A stretch of DNA of 64,000 bases from Paenibacillus sp. PL91 (GTDB lineage: Bacteria; Bacillota; Bacilli; Paenibacillales; Paenibacillaceae), in the NCBI RefSeq assembly GCF_012935325.2, contig NZ_JABBYG020000011.1:62001-126000 (forward strand), read 5' to 3'. The position numbers were made by a program, and so were the translations under genes. The notes beneath the pieces are model-generated. The model ran no database searches and was not told the DNA's origin. It saw nothing but the letters and a program-made list of their open reading frames with translations. Positions within the stretch are counted from its first letter, which is position 1. Every line of letters begins with the position of its first letter. Shown piece after piece: positions 24,753-32,872 of the stretch.

Positions 24753-24875
24753 ATAAATATAATATAGAGGAAATGGCAATAGACTGTCAATGACAGCCGC
24801 AGATCAAGTATTATTGAAGTGAGACGTCTAAGTATGCTATAGTTACAGCGTTTATTTGATGAAGGAGTGAGAATG

Positions 24876-25112
24876 ATGTCCTATACCGCTAATGAGGTTG
24901 CAGAATGGATGCTGAATGAGTTGAAGGAAAAAGGAATTTTGCATCAAAGTGCTGCCGTTGAGCATATTAAGAGCCATTTTGGCGAATCTTTTATATATGT
25001 GAATGAGCATGGCAATCAGTCGATTGATAAAGAAGTGAAAAAGGTGTTCCGTAAGCTGCACAAAGGAAAAGCAGCATGGGAGAGAGACGGCTTCTTCTGG
25101 GGCTGGAGTTAA
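24876..25112 (+). CDS. Small conserved protein (DUF6953-like)
   Basis: A 78-residue soluble protein, MSYTANEVAEWMLNELKEKG onward, ending GFFWGWS. It reads as a winged-helix-sized domain: an N-terminal helix, then QSAAVEHIKSHFGESFIYVN and a C-terminal WERDGFFWGW that is highly conserved in uncharacterised Bacilli proteins of this size. AGGAG is 8 nt before the ATG at 24876; the ATG at 24873 is possible. The family name is from memory and not verified. It is a single-gene unit convergent with the DUF1761 gene. Confidence 0.55.
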   Translation: MSYTANEVAEWMLNELKEKGILHQSAAVEHIKSHFGESFIYVNEHGNQSIDKEVKKVFRKLHKGKAAWERDGFFWGWS

Positions 25113-25133
25113 ATCATTGCCTCGAGACGATAG

Positions 25134-25190
25134 AAAAGGCGTTATCGCATAAGCACGGCATTGATGCCTGTTCATACGAATAGCGCCTTA
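25134..25190. terminator. Bidirectional terminator between convergent genes
   Basis: AAGGCGTTAT and ATAGCGCCTT pair over 10 bp with one G-U, and an inner GGCAT/ATGCC hairpin sits in the loop. T-rich sequence follows on the plus strand (CTTATTTTC) and four T follow on the minus strand. Confidence 0.6.
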
Positions 25191-25213
25191 TTTTCTCCGT
25201 TGAATATCGTTGA

Positions 25214-25621
25214 TTATTGCATGCAGCCGATAATAAGGCCAGCGATTACATACGAGATCAAGTGATAGCCGATCGTAATGAAGTAAAGGCCAAGCTTGTG
25301 TCCTTCAAATAAGTAGTTCATGCCGATTTTGAGCGAAATGCTAATTCCGATCAGCAGTCCTACGACTAATCCGCTCCATACCGTTGTTTCATCAGCAAGC
25401 GTGAGCAGCAGCGCCAATACAAAGGAGCCGCCAAGCGCGGTCAAGGCTGTCAGCACATAGGTCAGTGCTCCGCCTCCCGACATTTCAGTTTTGGATAAGC
25501 CGCGTTGCTTCATCCATGCATTGCCGAGCAAAATAGGGGAATACCATAAAAAGCCTAGCACCATCGTCGTGATCGTTGCAAGCAATACAGCTACATAATT
25601 GACATCAGCCAGATGCACCAT
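25214..25621 (-). CDS. DUF1761-type four-helix membrane protein
   Basis: A 135-residue protein with four hydrophobic segments and the DUF1761 hallmark near the N-terminus, MVLGFLWYSPILLGNAWMK, followed by LSKTEM. The C-terminus is a hydrophobic helix ending IAGLIIGCMQ. AAAGGAGG precedes the ATG at 25621. The family is widespread and uncharacterised; the context gives no clue to its role. Confidence 0.75.
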   Translation of the reverse strand: MVHLADVNYVAVLLATITTMVLGFLWYSPILLGNAWMKQRGLSKTEMSGGGALTYVLTALTALGGSFVLALLLTLADETTVWSGLVVGLLIGISISLKIGMNYLFEGHKLGLYFITIGYHLISYVIAGLIIGCMQ

Positions 25622-25712
25622 TCGTTAATTCCTCCTTTAATGAGTAAAGCCATGTTTATTTTAGCAGATAAGAAGCCAGCTCGTTAGCGAAAAGCCCAAA
25701 TTTTATAACAAC

Positions 25713-25747
25713 TTGACAAAGTGAACTGTAATCATTAAACTTACAGT
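25713..25747 (+). promoter_or_regulatory. Promoter with overlapping ACTGTAA/TTACAGT palindrome
   Basis: TTGACA (25713-25718) is 17 nt from TAAACT (25736-25741). A perfect inverted repeat, ACTGTAA (25725-25731) and TTACAGT (25741-25747) with a 9-nt spacer, straddles the -10. Two more TTACAGT copies occur at 25809-25815 (within palindromic TTTACAGTAAA) and 25833-25839 before the gene at 25882. This looks like an operator array for an unidentified regulator. Confidence 0.5.
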
Positions 25748-25881
25748 ATGGAAGTCAGGAAGAAGACGGCGCTTGAAAGAAGCAAGTTTCAGAGAATCGT
25801 CTACTTTTTTACAGTAAATGTACAAAAAAATGTTACAGTTAAGCGAGTGTTCTTACTATTAGGGATAGGTGGTGTTGGAAG

Positions 25882-26247
25882 ATGAAATTCAACATAAGCG
25901 ACTGGGTGCAAGGTAAAACGAAGGATGGCGAGCTTATTCACGGATTTGTCGAAACGATCGATATTTTGCAAGGATTTGTTACCGTGAATGTTGTGAAATC
26001 AGATAACGAGGAAGTCATAGGGAAAATCGTTGCGGTTCGGTCATCCTGGCTCAAAAACGTATCCGACATCGCATTGGATGATGCCCAAATTTTTCAAAAC
26101 TCCATTGACTTGGCATTAGATACGTGGGACGAGGCTTGGTTTATGGAGCTTACGAATACACGGAAAGCCAGCGATGATGCGGCGAAATCCGGAGATCGCT
26201 CTAAAGTATATTCATTCCCTGTCAATCGACTGGGGCAATCCGCATAA
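25882..26247 (+). CDS. IDEAL-domain-like protein
   Basis: A 121-residue soluble protein. Residues about 1-60 form a beta-rich region (MKFNISDWVQGKTKDGELIH onward, then a VRSSWLKNV strand-turn). Residues about 66-90 resemble the IDEAL motif, IDLALDTWDEAWFMELT, compared with the typical IDxALdxxDexwFxeLs. IDEAL segments occur in several Bacilli proteins, including ComK, where they mediate protein interactions. The binding site before the ATG is weak (GGTGGTG). A promoter with an operator-like palindrome array lies 135-170 bp upstream. Function unknown. Confidence 0.6.
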   Translation: MKFNISDWVQGKTKDGELIHGFVETIDILQGFVTVNVVKSDNEEVIGKIVAVRSSWLKNVSDIALDDAQIFQNSIDLALDTWDEAWFMELTNTRKASDDAAKSGDRSKVYSFPVNRLGQSA

Positions 26248-26284
26248 AGCGAGCGGGTCGCCGCTTAATCATAGCAGTACCTAG

Positions 26285-26323
26285 AAGGATGATGCCATGC
26301 AGCTGCTGGCGTCATCCTTTTTT
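26285..26323 (+). terminator. Terminator after the IDEAL-like gene
   Basis: AAGGATGATGCCA and TGGCGTCATCCTT form a 13-bp stem with one mismatch and a short loop, followed by a T-run. Confidence 0.85.
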
Positions 26324-26496
26324 ATTTGTGCGGGATGGGGGACAAAAGTACAAGGTATTATTTAAAATGGGAGTATGTGTCGTAAAATGTGATTGAAAAT
26401 TTAAACATGAGTGGTTGATTTTTTGTCTTACAGGGAACTTCCGTAAATTGTACAGTTAGACATGTAAGCGATATCTAGTATAGGGGGAAACAAGAT

Positions 26497-27840
26497 ATGA
26501 TAAAAAAACGAGTGATGGGCTTAGCATTGGCGACAGCGCTAACATTCACATTAGCAGCCTGCGGAAGCAACAATGTAGCGAGCAATGGTGAAGGCGGGAC
26601 GGCAACAGGGAACGCTCCAGCGTCGAATGAGCCGGAAGCGAAGAAAGTAACCCTTACCTTCCAAACCCTGCAGACGGACAAAAGCACGCCATCTTATCAG
26701 ATTGAGGAAGAGATCGCTAATAATTATATGAAAGAGTTTCCGAATGTAACGATTGAATGGGATCGTCTTGATACCGAGCAGCAGAAGGTTAAGCTGAAGA
26801 CGCAAGCCGCATCGGGCGAAGTATCCGACATTACGATGGTCAATCCTGGCGCGCAGCTGCAGCCATTCGCAAATGGCAAAGTGCTGGCACCGTTAAATGA
26901 TATTTTGGACGATGAGCTAAAAGGAACGTTCCTAGAGGGCGTGCTTGACTACTATTCCTTCGATGGCAATCTGTATGCGCTTCCTTACAACATGAATATC
27001 GCAGGCATTTACTACAACAAGGAATTGTTTGAGAAGGCCGGCGTACAGCCGCCAGCGACTTTCGAGGACATCATTGCATCGGTTCCGAAATTTAAAGATG
27101 CAGGCATCCCTACCATTATGCTTGCAGGCAAGGACAAATGGCCGCTTTCCTTCATGTTCACGAACATTTTGCAGCGCGTAAACGGCGGACCGAAATTTCT
27201 GGATGACGTTGTAGCCGGCAATAAAAGCTTTACAGATCCCGTATTCGTGGAAGCGATTCAGAAGACGCAGGATTTGATAAAAGCTGGCGCTTTCCAAGAG
27301 GGAGCAGCCACATACGACTACAATACCGCATCGCAGCAATTCCGTGACGGCAAAGCGGCCATGTATTTCATGGGAACATGGGAAATTGCATCCATTGATG
27401 CATCTGAAGCGGTAAAAGGTAAAATCGGCTTCCTGCCGTTCCCTACTGTTGGCGGCAAGGGCAGCGCGACAGACTATGTTATTGCTCCAGGCACAGCTTA
27501 TGCGCTCGGCGCAAACAGCGAGCATTTGGAAGAAAGCAAAGCGTTCTTGAAATACCTTCTTCTGAACTATCCAAAGGTGGCTTTTGGCCAAAAAGCGGCT
27601 GTAGGCTTAGCGCAAAAAGTAGAAGGTGACCTTAAAGCGGCAGGCTACTCCGATCTTGCTGTGGATGCGATGGGCCGTTTCAATGAAGTGAAAGGCGGCG
27701 ACATGAACTTCGACAACGTGATCGAGCCTGCAACGACGCAAACGCATTTGACTGGCTTGCAAAGCTTGCTTATCAAAGACGTTAAAGCGGAAGACCTGGC
27801 TAAAGAACATCAAAGCACGTGGGAACTGAACAAAAAATAA
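26497..27840 (+). CDS. Sugar-binding lipoprotein of a CUT1-type ABC transporter
   Basis: A 447-residue family-1 solute-binding protein. The signal peptide ends in lipobox LAACGSN. Typical features are NPGAQLQPFANGKVLAPLND, LYALPYNMNIAGIYYNKELF and the MGTWEIASI hinge region. AGGGGGAAA precedes the ATG. It is first in a five-gene set (lipoprotein, two permeases, kinase, regulator). A hairpin at 27854-27881 separates it from the permeases and probably keeps its mRNA more abundant. The ligand is unknown, likely an oligosaccharide. Confidence 0.9.
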   Translation: MIKKRVMGLALATALTFTLAACGSNNVASNGEGGTATGNAPASNEPEAKKVTLTFQTLQTDKSTPSYQIEEEIANNYMKEFPNVTIEWDRLDTEQQKVKLKTQAASGEVSDITMVNPGAQLQPFANGKVLAPLNDILDDELKGTFLEGVLDYYSFDGNLYALPYNMNIAGIYYNKELFEKAGVQPPATFEDIIASVPKFKDAGIPTIMLAGKDKWPLSFMFTNILQRVNGGPKFLDDVVAGNKSFTDPVFVEAIQKTQDLIKAGAFQEGAATYDYNTASQQFRDGKAAMYFMGTWEIASIDASEAVKGKIGFLPFPTVGGKGSATDYVIAPGTAYALGANSEHLEESKAFLKYLLLNYPKVAFGQKAAVGLAQKVEGDLKAAGYSDLAVDAMGRFNEVKGGDMNFDNVIEPATTQTHLTGLQSLLIKDVKAEDLAKEHQSTWELNKK

Positions 27841-27853
27841 AAAAATGGTAGCT

Positions 27854-27881
27854 GCAAAGGGAGCCGGATGGTTCCCTTTGC
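27854..27881 (+). other. Intercistronic hairpin between lipoprotein and permease
   Basis: GCAAAGGGAGCC pairs with GGTTCCCTTTGC over 12 bp (one G-U) around a GGAT loop. No U-tract follows, so it is more likely an RNA-stabilising or partial-termination element that gives the binding protein higher expression than the permeases. Confidence 0.65.
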
Positions 27882-27912
27882 GGGTTCTAGCAAAGCATAG
27901 GAGGGAATTCAT

Positions 27913-28806
27913 GTGAACGGTGTGTTGAGAGTAGGCAAAGGAACGTTAGCCGTCTTCGTTCTTCCCTGTTTATTATTTTATTTAGCTTTTGTTTTTGCGC
28001 CTATTCTCGTATCGGTCTACTATTCCTTTATGGAATGGGCCGGAATGGGTGAGAAAACATTCGTTGGGCTTGAAAACTATAAAGTATTGTTTACGAAAGA
28101 CACGATATTTTGGCCGGCTGTGTTGAGGACGTTATATATTTCCTTGTTCTCGCTTGCGCAAATCCCGATTGCCATATTGGTAGCCGTGCTGCTAAGCCGT
28201 TATGTGAAAAAACCGAATTTCTTGGTCTCCAGCTACTTTTTGCCGGTTATCCTCTCCGTTGTCGTTATCGGGCAGCTCTGGAAAGCGATCTATAATCCGG
28301 CTTCGCTCGGGGGGATGCTCAATCAACTGCTCACAGCTGCAGGGCTGCAATCTTGGACCAGAACCTGGCTGGCGGATACCGACATAGCGATTTTTGCACT
28401 GTGCTTCGTTATTTTCTGGCAGTATATCGGCTATCACGTTCTGATTCAATTTACGGGGGTTCAAAATATTTCGACGGATCTCTACGAGGCAGCGAGCATC
28501 GACGGCGCGGAAGGCTTTAAGGCGGATCGCTATATTACGCTTCCCTTGCTGGCGCCGGTCATCAAAATTTCCGTCGTGCTTGCCGTCATCGGCTCGCTGA
28601 AGGCCTTCGATCTCATCGTCGTTATGACGGGCGGAGGACCAGCCAATACGACAGAGGTCATATCAACGCATATGTATTATATGACCTTCAATTCATTCAA
28701 ATATGGGTATGGCAGTACCATTTCAACCTTCCTTGTCATTTTCTGCTTAGTGATGACGGTTGTGTTGAACCTGCTGTTCAAGCGCGCAGAAGAAGCCGCA
28801 TCCTAA
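27913..28806 (+). CDS. Sugar ABC transporter permease (MalF type)
   Basis: A 297-residue permease with six membrane segments and the EAA loop EAASIDGAEGFKADRYITLP. The start is GTG at 27913: the apparent ATG at 27911 is followed at once by TGA and cannot start the protein, while GGAGGG lies 7 nt before the GTG. VMTGGGPANTTEVIS is the usual CUT1 periplasmic loop. It works with the MalG-type permease 18 nt downstream. Confidence 0.9.
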   Translation: MNGVLRVGKGTLAVFVLPCLLFYLAFVFAPILVSVYYSFMEWAGMGEKTFVGLENYKVLFTKDTIFWPAVLRTLYISLFSLAQIPIAILVAVLLSRYVKKPNFLVSSYFLPVILSVVVIGQLWKAIYNPASLGGMLNQLLTAAGLQSWTRTWLADTDIAIFALCFVIFWQYIGYHVLIQFTGVQNISTDLYEAASIDGAEGFKADRYITLPLLAPVIKISVVLAVIGSLKAFDLIVVMTGGGPANTTEVISTHMYYMTFNSFKYGYGSTISTFLVIFCLVMTVVLNLLFKRAEEAAS

Positions 28807-28824
28807 GGAAGGGAGCTACGAGAG

Positions 28825-29715
28825 ATGATTACAGAAGCAGCAAGCAAGAAGGTTGCGAGAGCATCGTCCAGAAAAACCGAGAGCTTCGATACTCGCAAAA
28901 TCAGACGTGCCGGAGCTTGGGTGTTTATGGGGATACTCGCTGTCACGCAGCTTTATCCTCTGATTTGGCTCCTGCTATATTCATTTAAAACCAATAGCGA
29001 GATTATGTCCGGCCAATTTTTCGCGCTGCCTAAATCGCTGCAATGGAACAATTATACGGAGGCCTTTACTTCGGGCAATTATATGAAGTATGTTGGAAAT
29101 AGCATTATCGTAACGGGAACGACGCTGATCCTAACGCTTGTGTTCAGCGGCATGGTATCGTATGCGATCACCAGGTTTAAGTGGCGTTATGGCAACACGG
29201 TTCTGCTGCTGTTCATGGTCGGGATCATGATTCCGATTCAGTCCACGCTGCTGCCGCTCATGATTATTTTCAAAAACTTGCATCTTCTGAATACGCATTT
29301 GTCGATCATTATTCCATATGTCGCGTTCTCGATTCCGATTGCCGTGTTCATCCTGTCGGGATTTCTAAAGGGCATTCCGCATGAAATCGAAGAATCTTCT
29401 ATGATCGATGGCGCATCGATCTATAGAACCTTTTTCAGCATTATCCTTCCTATTATGGTGCCGCCGATCATGACGGTCACGATACTTACGTTTATCTCGA
29501 TTTGGAACGAATATATTATCGCAGCAACATTCCTATCCTCTGATTCGCTCAAGACGCTGCCATTTGGACTTAATAGCTTCGTTGGCCAATATACGGCGAA
29601 TTTTGGCGCGATTGGCGCTTTCCTTGTACTGGGAGCGCTGCCCGTCATCATCGTTTATTTCATTCTATCGGAGAAGATTACGAAGGGCATGGTTGCTGGT
29701 GCAGTTAAAGGCTAA
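28825..29715 (+). CDS. Sugar ABC transporter permease (MalG type)
   Basis: A 296-residue permease with an unusually basic N-terminal tail (about 30 residues, KKVARASSRK) before membrane segment 1. The EAA loop is ESSMIDGASIYRTFFSIILP, and the C-terminus EKITKGMVAGAVKG is typical of the family. GGAAGGGAG precedes the ATG. No ATPase follows, so a shared ATPase is expected. Confidence 0.9.
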   Translation: MITEAASKKVARASSRKTESFDTRKIRRAGAWVFMGILAVTQLYPLIWLLLYSFKTNSEIMSGQFFALPKSLQWNNYTEAFTSGNYMKYVGNSIIVTGTTLILTLVFSGMVSYAITRFKWRYGNTVLLLFMVGIMIPIQSTLLPLMIIFKNLHLLNTHLSIIIPYVAFSIPIAVFILSGFLKGIPHEIEESSMIDGASIYRTFFSIILPIMVPPIMTVTILTFISIWNEYIIAATFLSSDSLKTLPFGLNSFVGQYTANFGAIGAFLVLGALPVIIVYFILSEKITKGMVAGAVKG

Positions 29716-29727
29716 GCGGATGCAATG

Positions 29728-29751
29728 AAAGGCTGGAGACAGCCTTTTTGC
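29728..29751 (+). terminator. Weak terminator/attenuator between permease and kinase genes
   Basis: AAAGGCTG and CAGCCTTT form an 8-bp stem with a GAGA loop and a run of five T. Partial termination here would lower kinase and regulator levels relative to the transporter. Confidence 0.6.
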
Positions 29752-29787
29752 GTTTGAGAGATTGGAATGTTTGTAGGGGGTACGTTT

Positions 29788-31611
29788 TTGAAAAGGCTAA
29801 GGCTCAACTCGTTCGGCGCGCGACTGCTGCTCTGGATATTGCTGTCTACTCTAGTGCTGCTTAGCGGAGTTACCGGTGTATTCTATCATTACACGACGAA
29901 GCAAATCGATATGCGTGTCGGCGAGGCTGCACAGCGAAACGTCTCGCAAGCGATGGATAATTTTACGCTGCTGGCTAAAGGGTATGACAGCCTCACGAAG
30001 TCGATCATTGGCAATGCGGAAATTCAGCGGCTGCTGTCGAAGGAAGAGACGGATCCTAATTTGCAGTTTAATAAGGAATTGCTGATGATGGGCGCTTTAG
30101 GCTCGATTCTTTACAGCTATAACGATGTGAAGGGCATTCATGTCATTACGAGCAATGGCAACGTGTACAGCTACGAAACGACTACCCATACATTGAATCG
30201 CGGTTTTTTGAAAAATGAGTGGTATCAGGAATTGGAAAGCTCGGACGGCGCGATGGTTTGGGGCGGTATGCTGGAGGAGTCGCTGACGGTAAGGGATGAT
30301 GCCGTGTTTACGTTCGGACGTGTGATGACCAATTTGTTTACAAACAGGCCATTAGGCGTGCTGCTAATCGAGGCTGATCCGAAATCGTTCATCTCCTCGA
30401 TGAATAACTTGATGATCAAGCCAGACAGCCGCTCGTATGTCTATTCGGATGCAAACCGATTGCTGGTATCCTCGGGCCCGGAAAATGAAGCTGCTCCGAC
30501 GTTATCGGATTTGTCGCGCTATTCCTTTCTGTTTGAGGCTGCTGACAACAGTGACTCCAGCCATTTAATCGTAACCTCAAGGGATCAGAAGCTGGGCTGG
30601 AAGCTTCTTAGCATTACGCCCAAGCCGGTTACGATGGTCGAGCGGGCAGAGGTGAACCGCTACTTTATTATTGTGACATCCTCACTCGTGCTATTGGCTA
30701 TTATACTGGCTACCTTCCTGTCCAGATCCATTTCGAGACCGATCAAGACGATCGTGCAGGAGATGAAACGAGTCGAGCGGGGGAATCTGAGCACAAATTT
30801 GGTCGCTACGCGCTCCTATGATGAGTTCAATTATTTAAACGAGCATTTCAACCGGATGGTTACCGAGATCCATCAGCTTGTAGAGCGTGTGAAAATGGCG
30901 GCTGCGAGCGAGAAAAACGCTGAAATTCATGCCCTGCAATCGCAGGTTAATCCGCATTTTTTGTACAATACGCTTGATATGATTTATTGGCTGCTGGATG
31001 AGCAGGGCAATGATAAGCCTGCGAATTTGGTTCTTTCTTTATCGCGGATGTTCAGGTACAGCAGCGACTGGCGAAGCTCGCTCGTTAGCTTGAAGGAGGA
31101 GCTTGATCAGATTAAACATTATCTGACCATTATACAAGCGCGCTCTGATGGCCGCATTCGGGTAAATATCCATATTGATGAGCAATGGCTGCAAACGCTA
31201 TTGCCCAAAATGACGCTCCAGCCGCTAATTGAAAATGCCGTTATCCATGGCTTAACGCAGCAGGAGGCCGAGGGCTTGGTTCAAATTATGACCTCGGAAA
31301 AGGGACAGAAGCTGTATATCCATATCAGAGATAATGGAAAAGGGATGTCCCGTGCGAAGCTGGCGGAGCTTCAGCAATCTCTGAGCCTCGCGGAGCGGCT
31401 CGAATGGAGCCAGCTCGAGGAGGAGAAGCGTATGAATAACGCCGAACCGCAAGTTTATGGCGAAACGCTTCGTTCGGGTACTGGCTTCTTGAACGTGCAT
31501 CGACGGCTTGTGCTGGAGTATGGCATCGGTTACGGCTTGCAAATGGAGAGCGAAGAAAATATCGGAACGACGGTCACCGTAGTGCTTCCTGTATTAAAGC
31601 CGCAGCCGTAA
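29788..31611 (+). CDS. YesM-type sensor histidine kinase
   Basis: A 607-residue kinase if started at the TTG at 29788, which has AGGGGG 7 nt upstream; the ATG at 29767 would add seven residues but lacks a good binding site. It has a membrane helix at about 12-32, an extracellular sensor region, a second helix near 290-312, and a HAMP domain. His390 is in QVNPHFLYNTLD. The ATPase contains HIRDNGKGMS and a C-terminal GTTVTVVLP. An insertion rich in Glu and Arg lies between the N and G boxes. It is followed after 28 nt by the response regulator and belongs to the transporter operon at 26497. Confidence 0.9.
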   Translation: MKRLRLNSFGARLLLWILLSTLVLLSGVTGVFYHYTTKQIDMRVGEAAQRNVSQAMDNFTLLAKGYDSLTKSIIGNAEIQRLLSKEETDPNLQFNKELLMMGALGSILYSYNDVKGIHVITSNGNVYSYETTTHTLNRGFLKNEWYQELESSDGAMVWGGMLEESLTVRDDAVFTFGRVMTNLFTNRPLGVLLIEADPKSFISSMNNLMIKPDSRSYVYSDANRLLVSSGPENEAAPTLSDLSRYSFLFEAADNSDSSHLIVTSRDQKLGWKLLSITPKPVTMVERAEVNRYFIIVTSSLVLLAIILATFLSRSISRPIKTIVQEMKRVERGNLSTNLVATRSYDEFNYLNEHFNRMVTEIHQLVERVKMAAASEKNAEIHALQSQVNPHFLYNTLDMIYWLLDEQGNDKPANLVLSLSRMFRYSSDWRSSLVSLKEELDQIKHYLTIIQARSDGRIRVNIHIDEQWLQTLLPKMTLQPLIENAVIHGLTQQEAEGLVQIMTSEKGQKLYIHIRDNGKGMSRAKLAELQQSLSLAERLEWSQLEEEKRMNNAEPQVYGETLRSGTGFLNVHRRLVLEYGIGYGLQMESEENIGTTVTVVLPVLKPQP

Positions 31612-31639
31612 ATGCACTTGCGAAACGGAGGGACATAAA

Positions 31640-32809
31640 TTGAATGTATTAGTGGTTGACGATGAGAGAGCGATTCGGGAAGGAATTAAACGGACGGTTG
31701 TCCATTCATTTCCGCATTTAGATGTAAGCACGGCCGCTTCTGCATCAGAGGCGCTTCAGGTGCTGCAGCAATCGCGGATTCAGGTCGTTTTTCTCGATAT
31801 TATGATGCCCGGCATGAATGGCTTGGAATTGCTGAAGCATGTCCGAAGTTCGCACGCTTATACGAAGTGGATTGTCGTAACGGCCCATTCCGAGTTTGCC
31901 TATGCCCAAGAAGCGCTCCGGCTCGGAGCGCGTGATTATATATTAAAGCCGATAGGCAAGGATCAGATTGTTGAGGCGATTGCTGCCCTTGAAGACGAGT
32001 ATCGCGAAGAGAAGCGCCAGACGCCGGATGCCGGTTTATTTGAGCTGAATCTGAAATATTTGCGGGAGGCCGTTTTTAGAAGATGGATCGGGGGGCTTGA
32101 TATTGGTCGCTTCGATCTGACAGCCATTAAGGATGAGTATGAGCAGTTCTATCTCATTACGATTAAGCTTGCGAGCAGTGGAGAGCTGACGCTTCATAAT
32201 TTTATCGTCGAGAACGTCATGTCCGAATATTTGGGCTTGAGCGGCAAAGGCTTCATTCTTAGTCTGGATGGCGATTTCCTGACCGGAGTCGTCACGTTGA
32301 ACGAGAGTCTTACACCCGAGGCATTCACAGCTGGCGCAAGCGAGCATTTGACGCGTTATTTGAAGGTCGCTTACCAGCTCGATATGAGCCCGCTGCTATC
32401 GGATTTTTATGCCATTCCAAGTGAAATTCGCAAGCTCCATTTGGCCGAAAACGCACAAGTGGCAGTTCCCCCGTCCGAAAATAAAAATGATGTCATCGAT
32501 ATCGCTCTTCAATATATTCGCAGCAACTTTAAAGAAAATTTATCGCTGGAAATCGTCGCATCGGTCGTTTATTTGAACCCGGTTTATTTCAGCAAACTAT
32601 TTAAGCAAAAGACGGGCAATGGCTACAAGGAGTATGTGACTCAGCTTCGGATGGAGCGGGCGAAAGAGCTGCTGGCTGCTCCTGACATGAGCGTAACCCG
32701 GGTGGGCGAGCTTGTCGGTTATCCCGATGTCCGGCATTTCACGCAGGTGTTTAGGAAATATTGCGAAAGCACTCCGAGCCAGTATCGGCTGGAGAAAAAG
32801 AGCTTATAG
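31640..32809 (+). CDS. Response regulator with AraC DNA-binding domain
   Basis: A 389-residue YesN-like regulator starting at TTG (31640), with GGAGGGA 6 nt upstream. The receiver domain has VVDDERA, Asp53 in VVFLDIMMPG and Lys in DYILKPI. The AraC HTH pair is in the last 100 residues (LSLEIVASVVYLNPVYFSKL and VTRVGELVGYPDVRHFTQVF). It is shorter than most YesN proteins (about 500) because the middle region is reduced. It probably activates the operon at 26497 in response to the kinase. Confidence 0.9.
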   Translation: MNVLVVDDERAIREGIKRTVVHSFPHLDVSTAASASEALQVLQQSRIQVVFLDIMMPGMNGLELLKHVRSSHAYTKWIVVTAHSEFAYAQEALRLGARDYILKPIGKDQIVEAIAALEDEYREEKRQTPDAGLFELNLKYLREAVFRRWIGGLDIGRFDLTAIKDEYEQFYLITIKLASSGELTLHNFIVENVMSEYLGLSGKGFILSLDGDFLTGVVTLNESLTPEAFTAGASEHLTRYLKVAYQLDMSPLLSDFYAIPSEIRKLHLAENAQVAVPPSENKNDVIDIALQYIRSNFKENLSLEIVASVVYLNPVYFSKLFKQKTGNGYKEYVTQLRMERAKELLAAPDMSVTRVGELVGYPDVRHFTQVFRKYCESTPSQYRLEKKSL

Positions 32810-32872
32810 CCGCGTAGATCCGAGAGCGCTTTGAGGGTGATGATGGAGTAGCTGCTTCTGCAGGATAGCGCG

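Noticed and set aside
26932..27591. 219-codon minus-strand frame inside the sugar-binding lipoprotein
   Set aside because: Antisense shadow of a well-supported lipoprotein gene; no start signal or domain.
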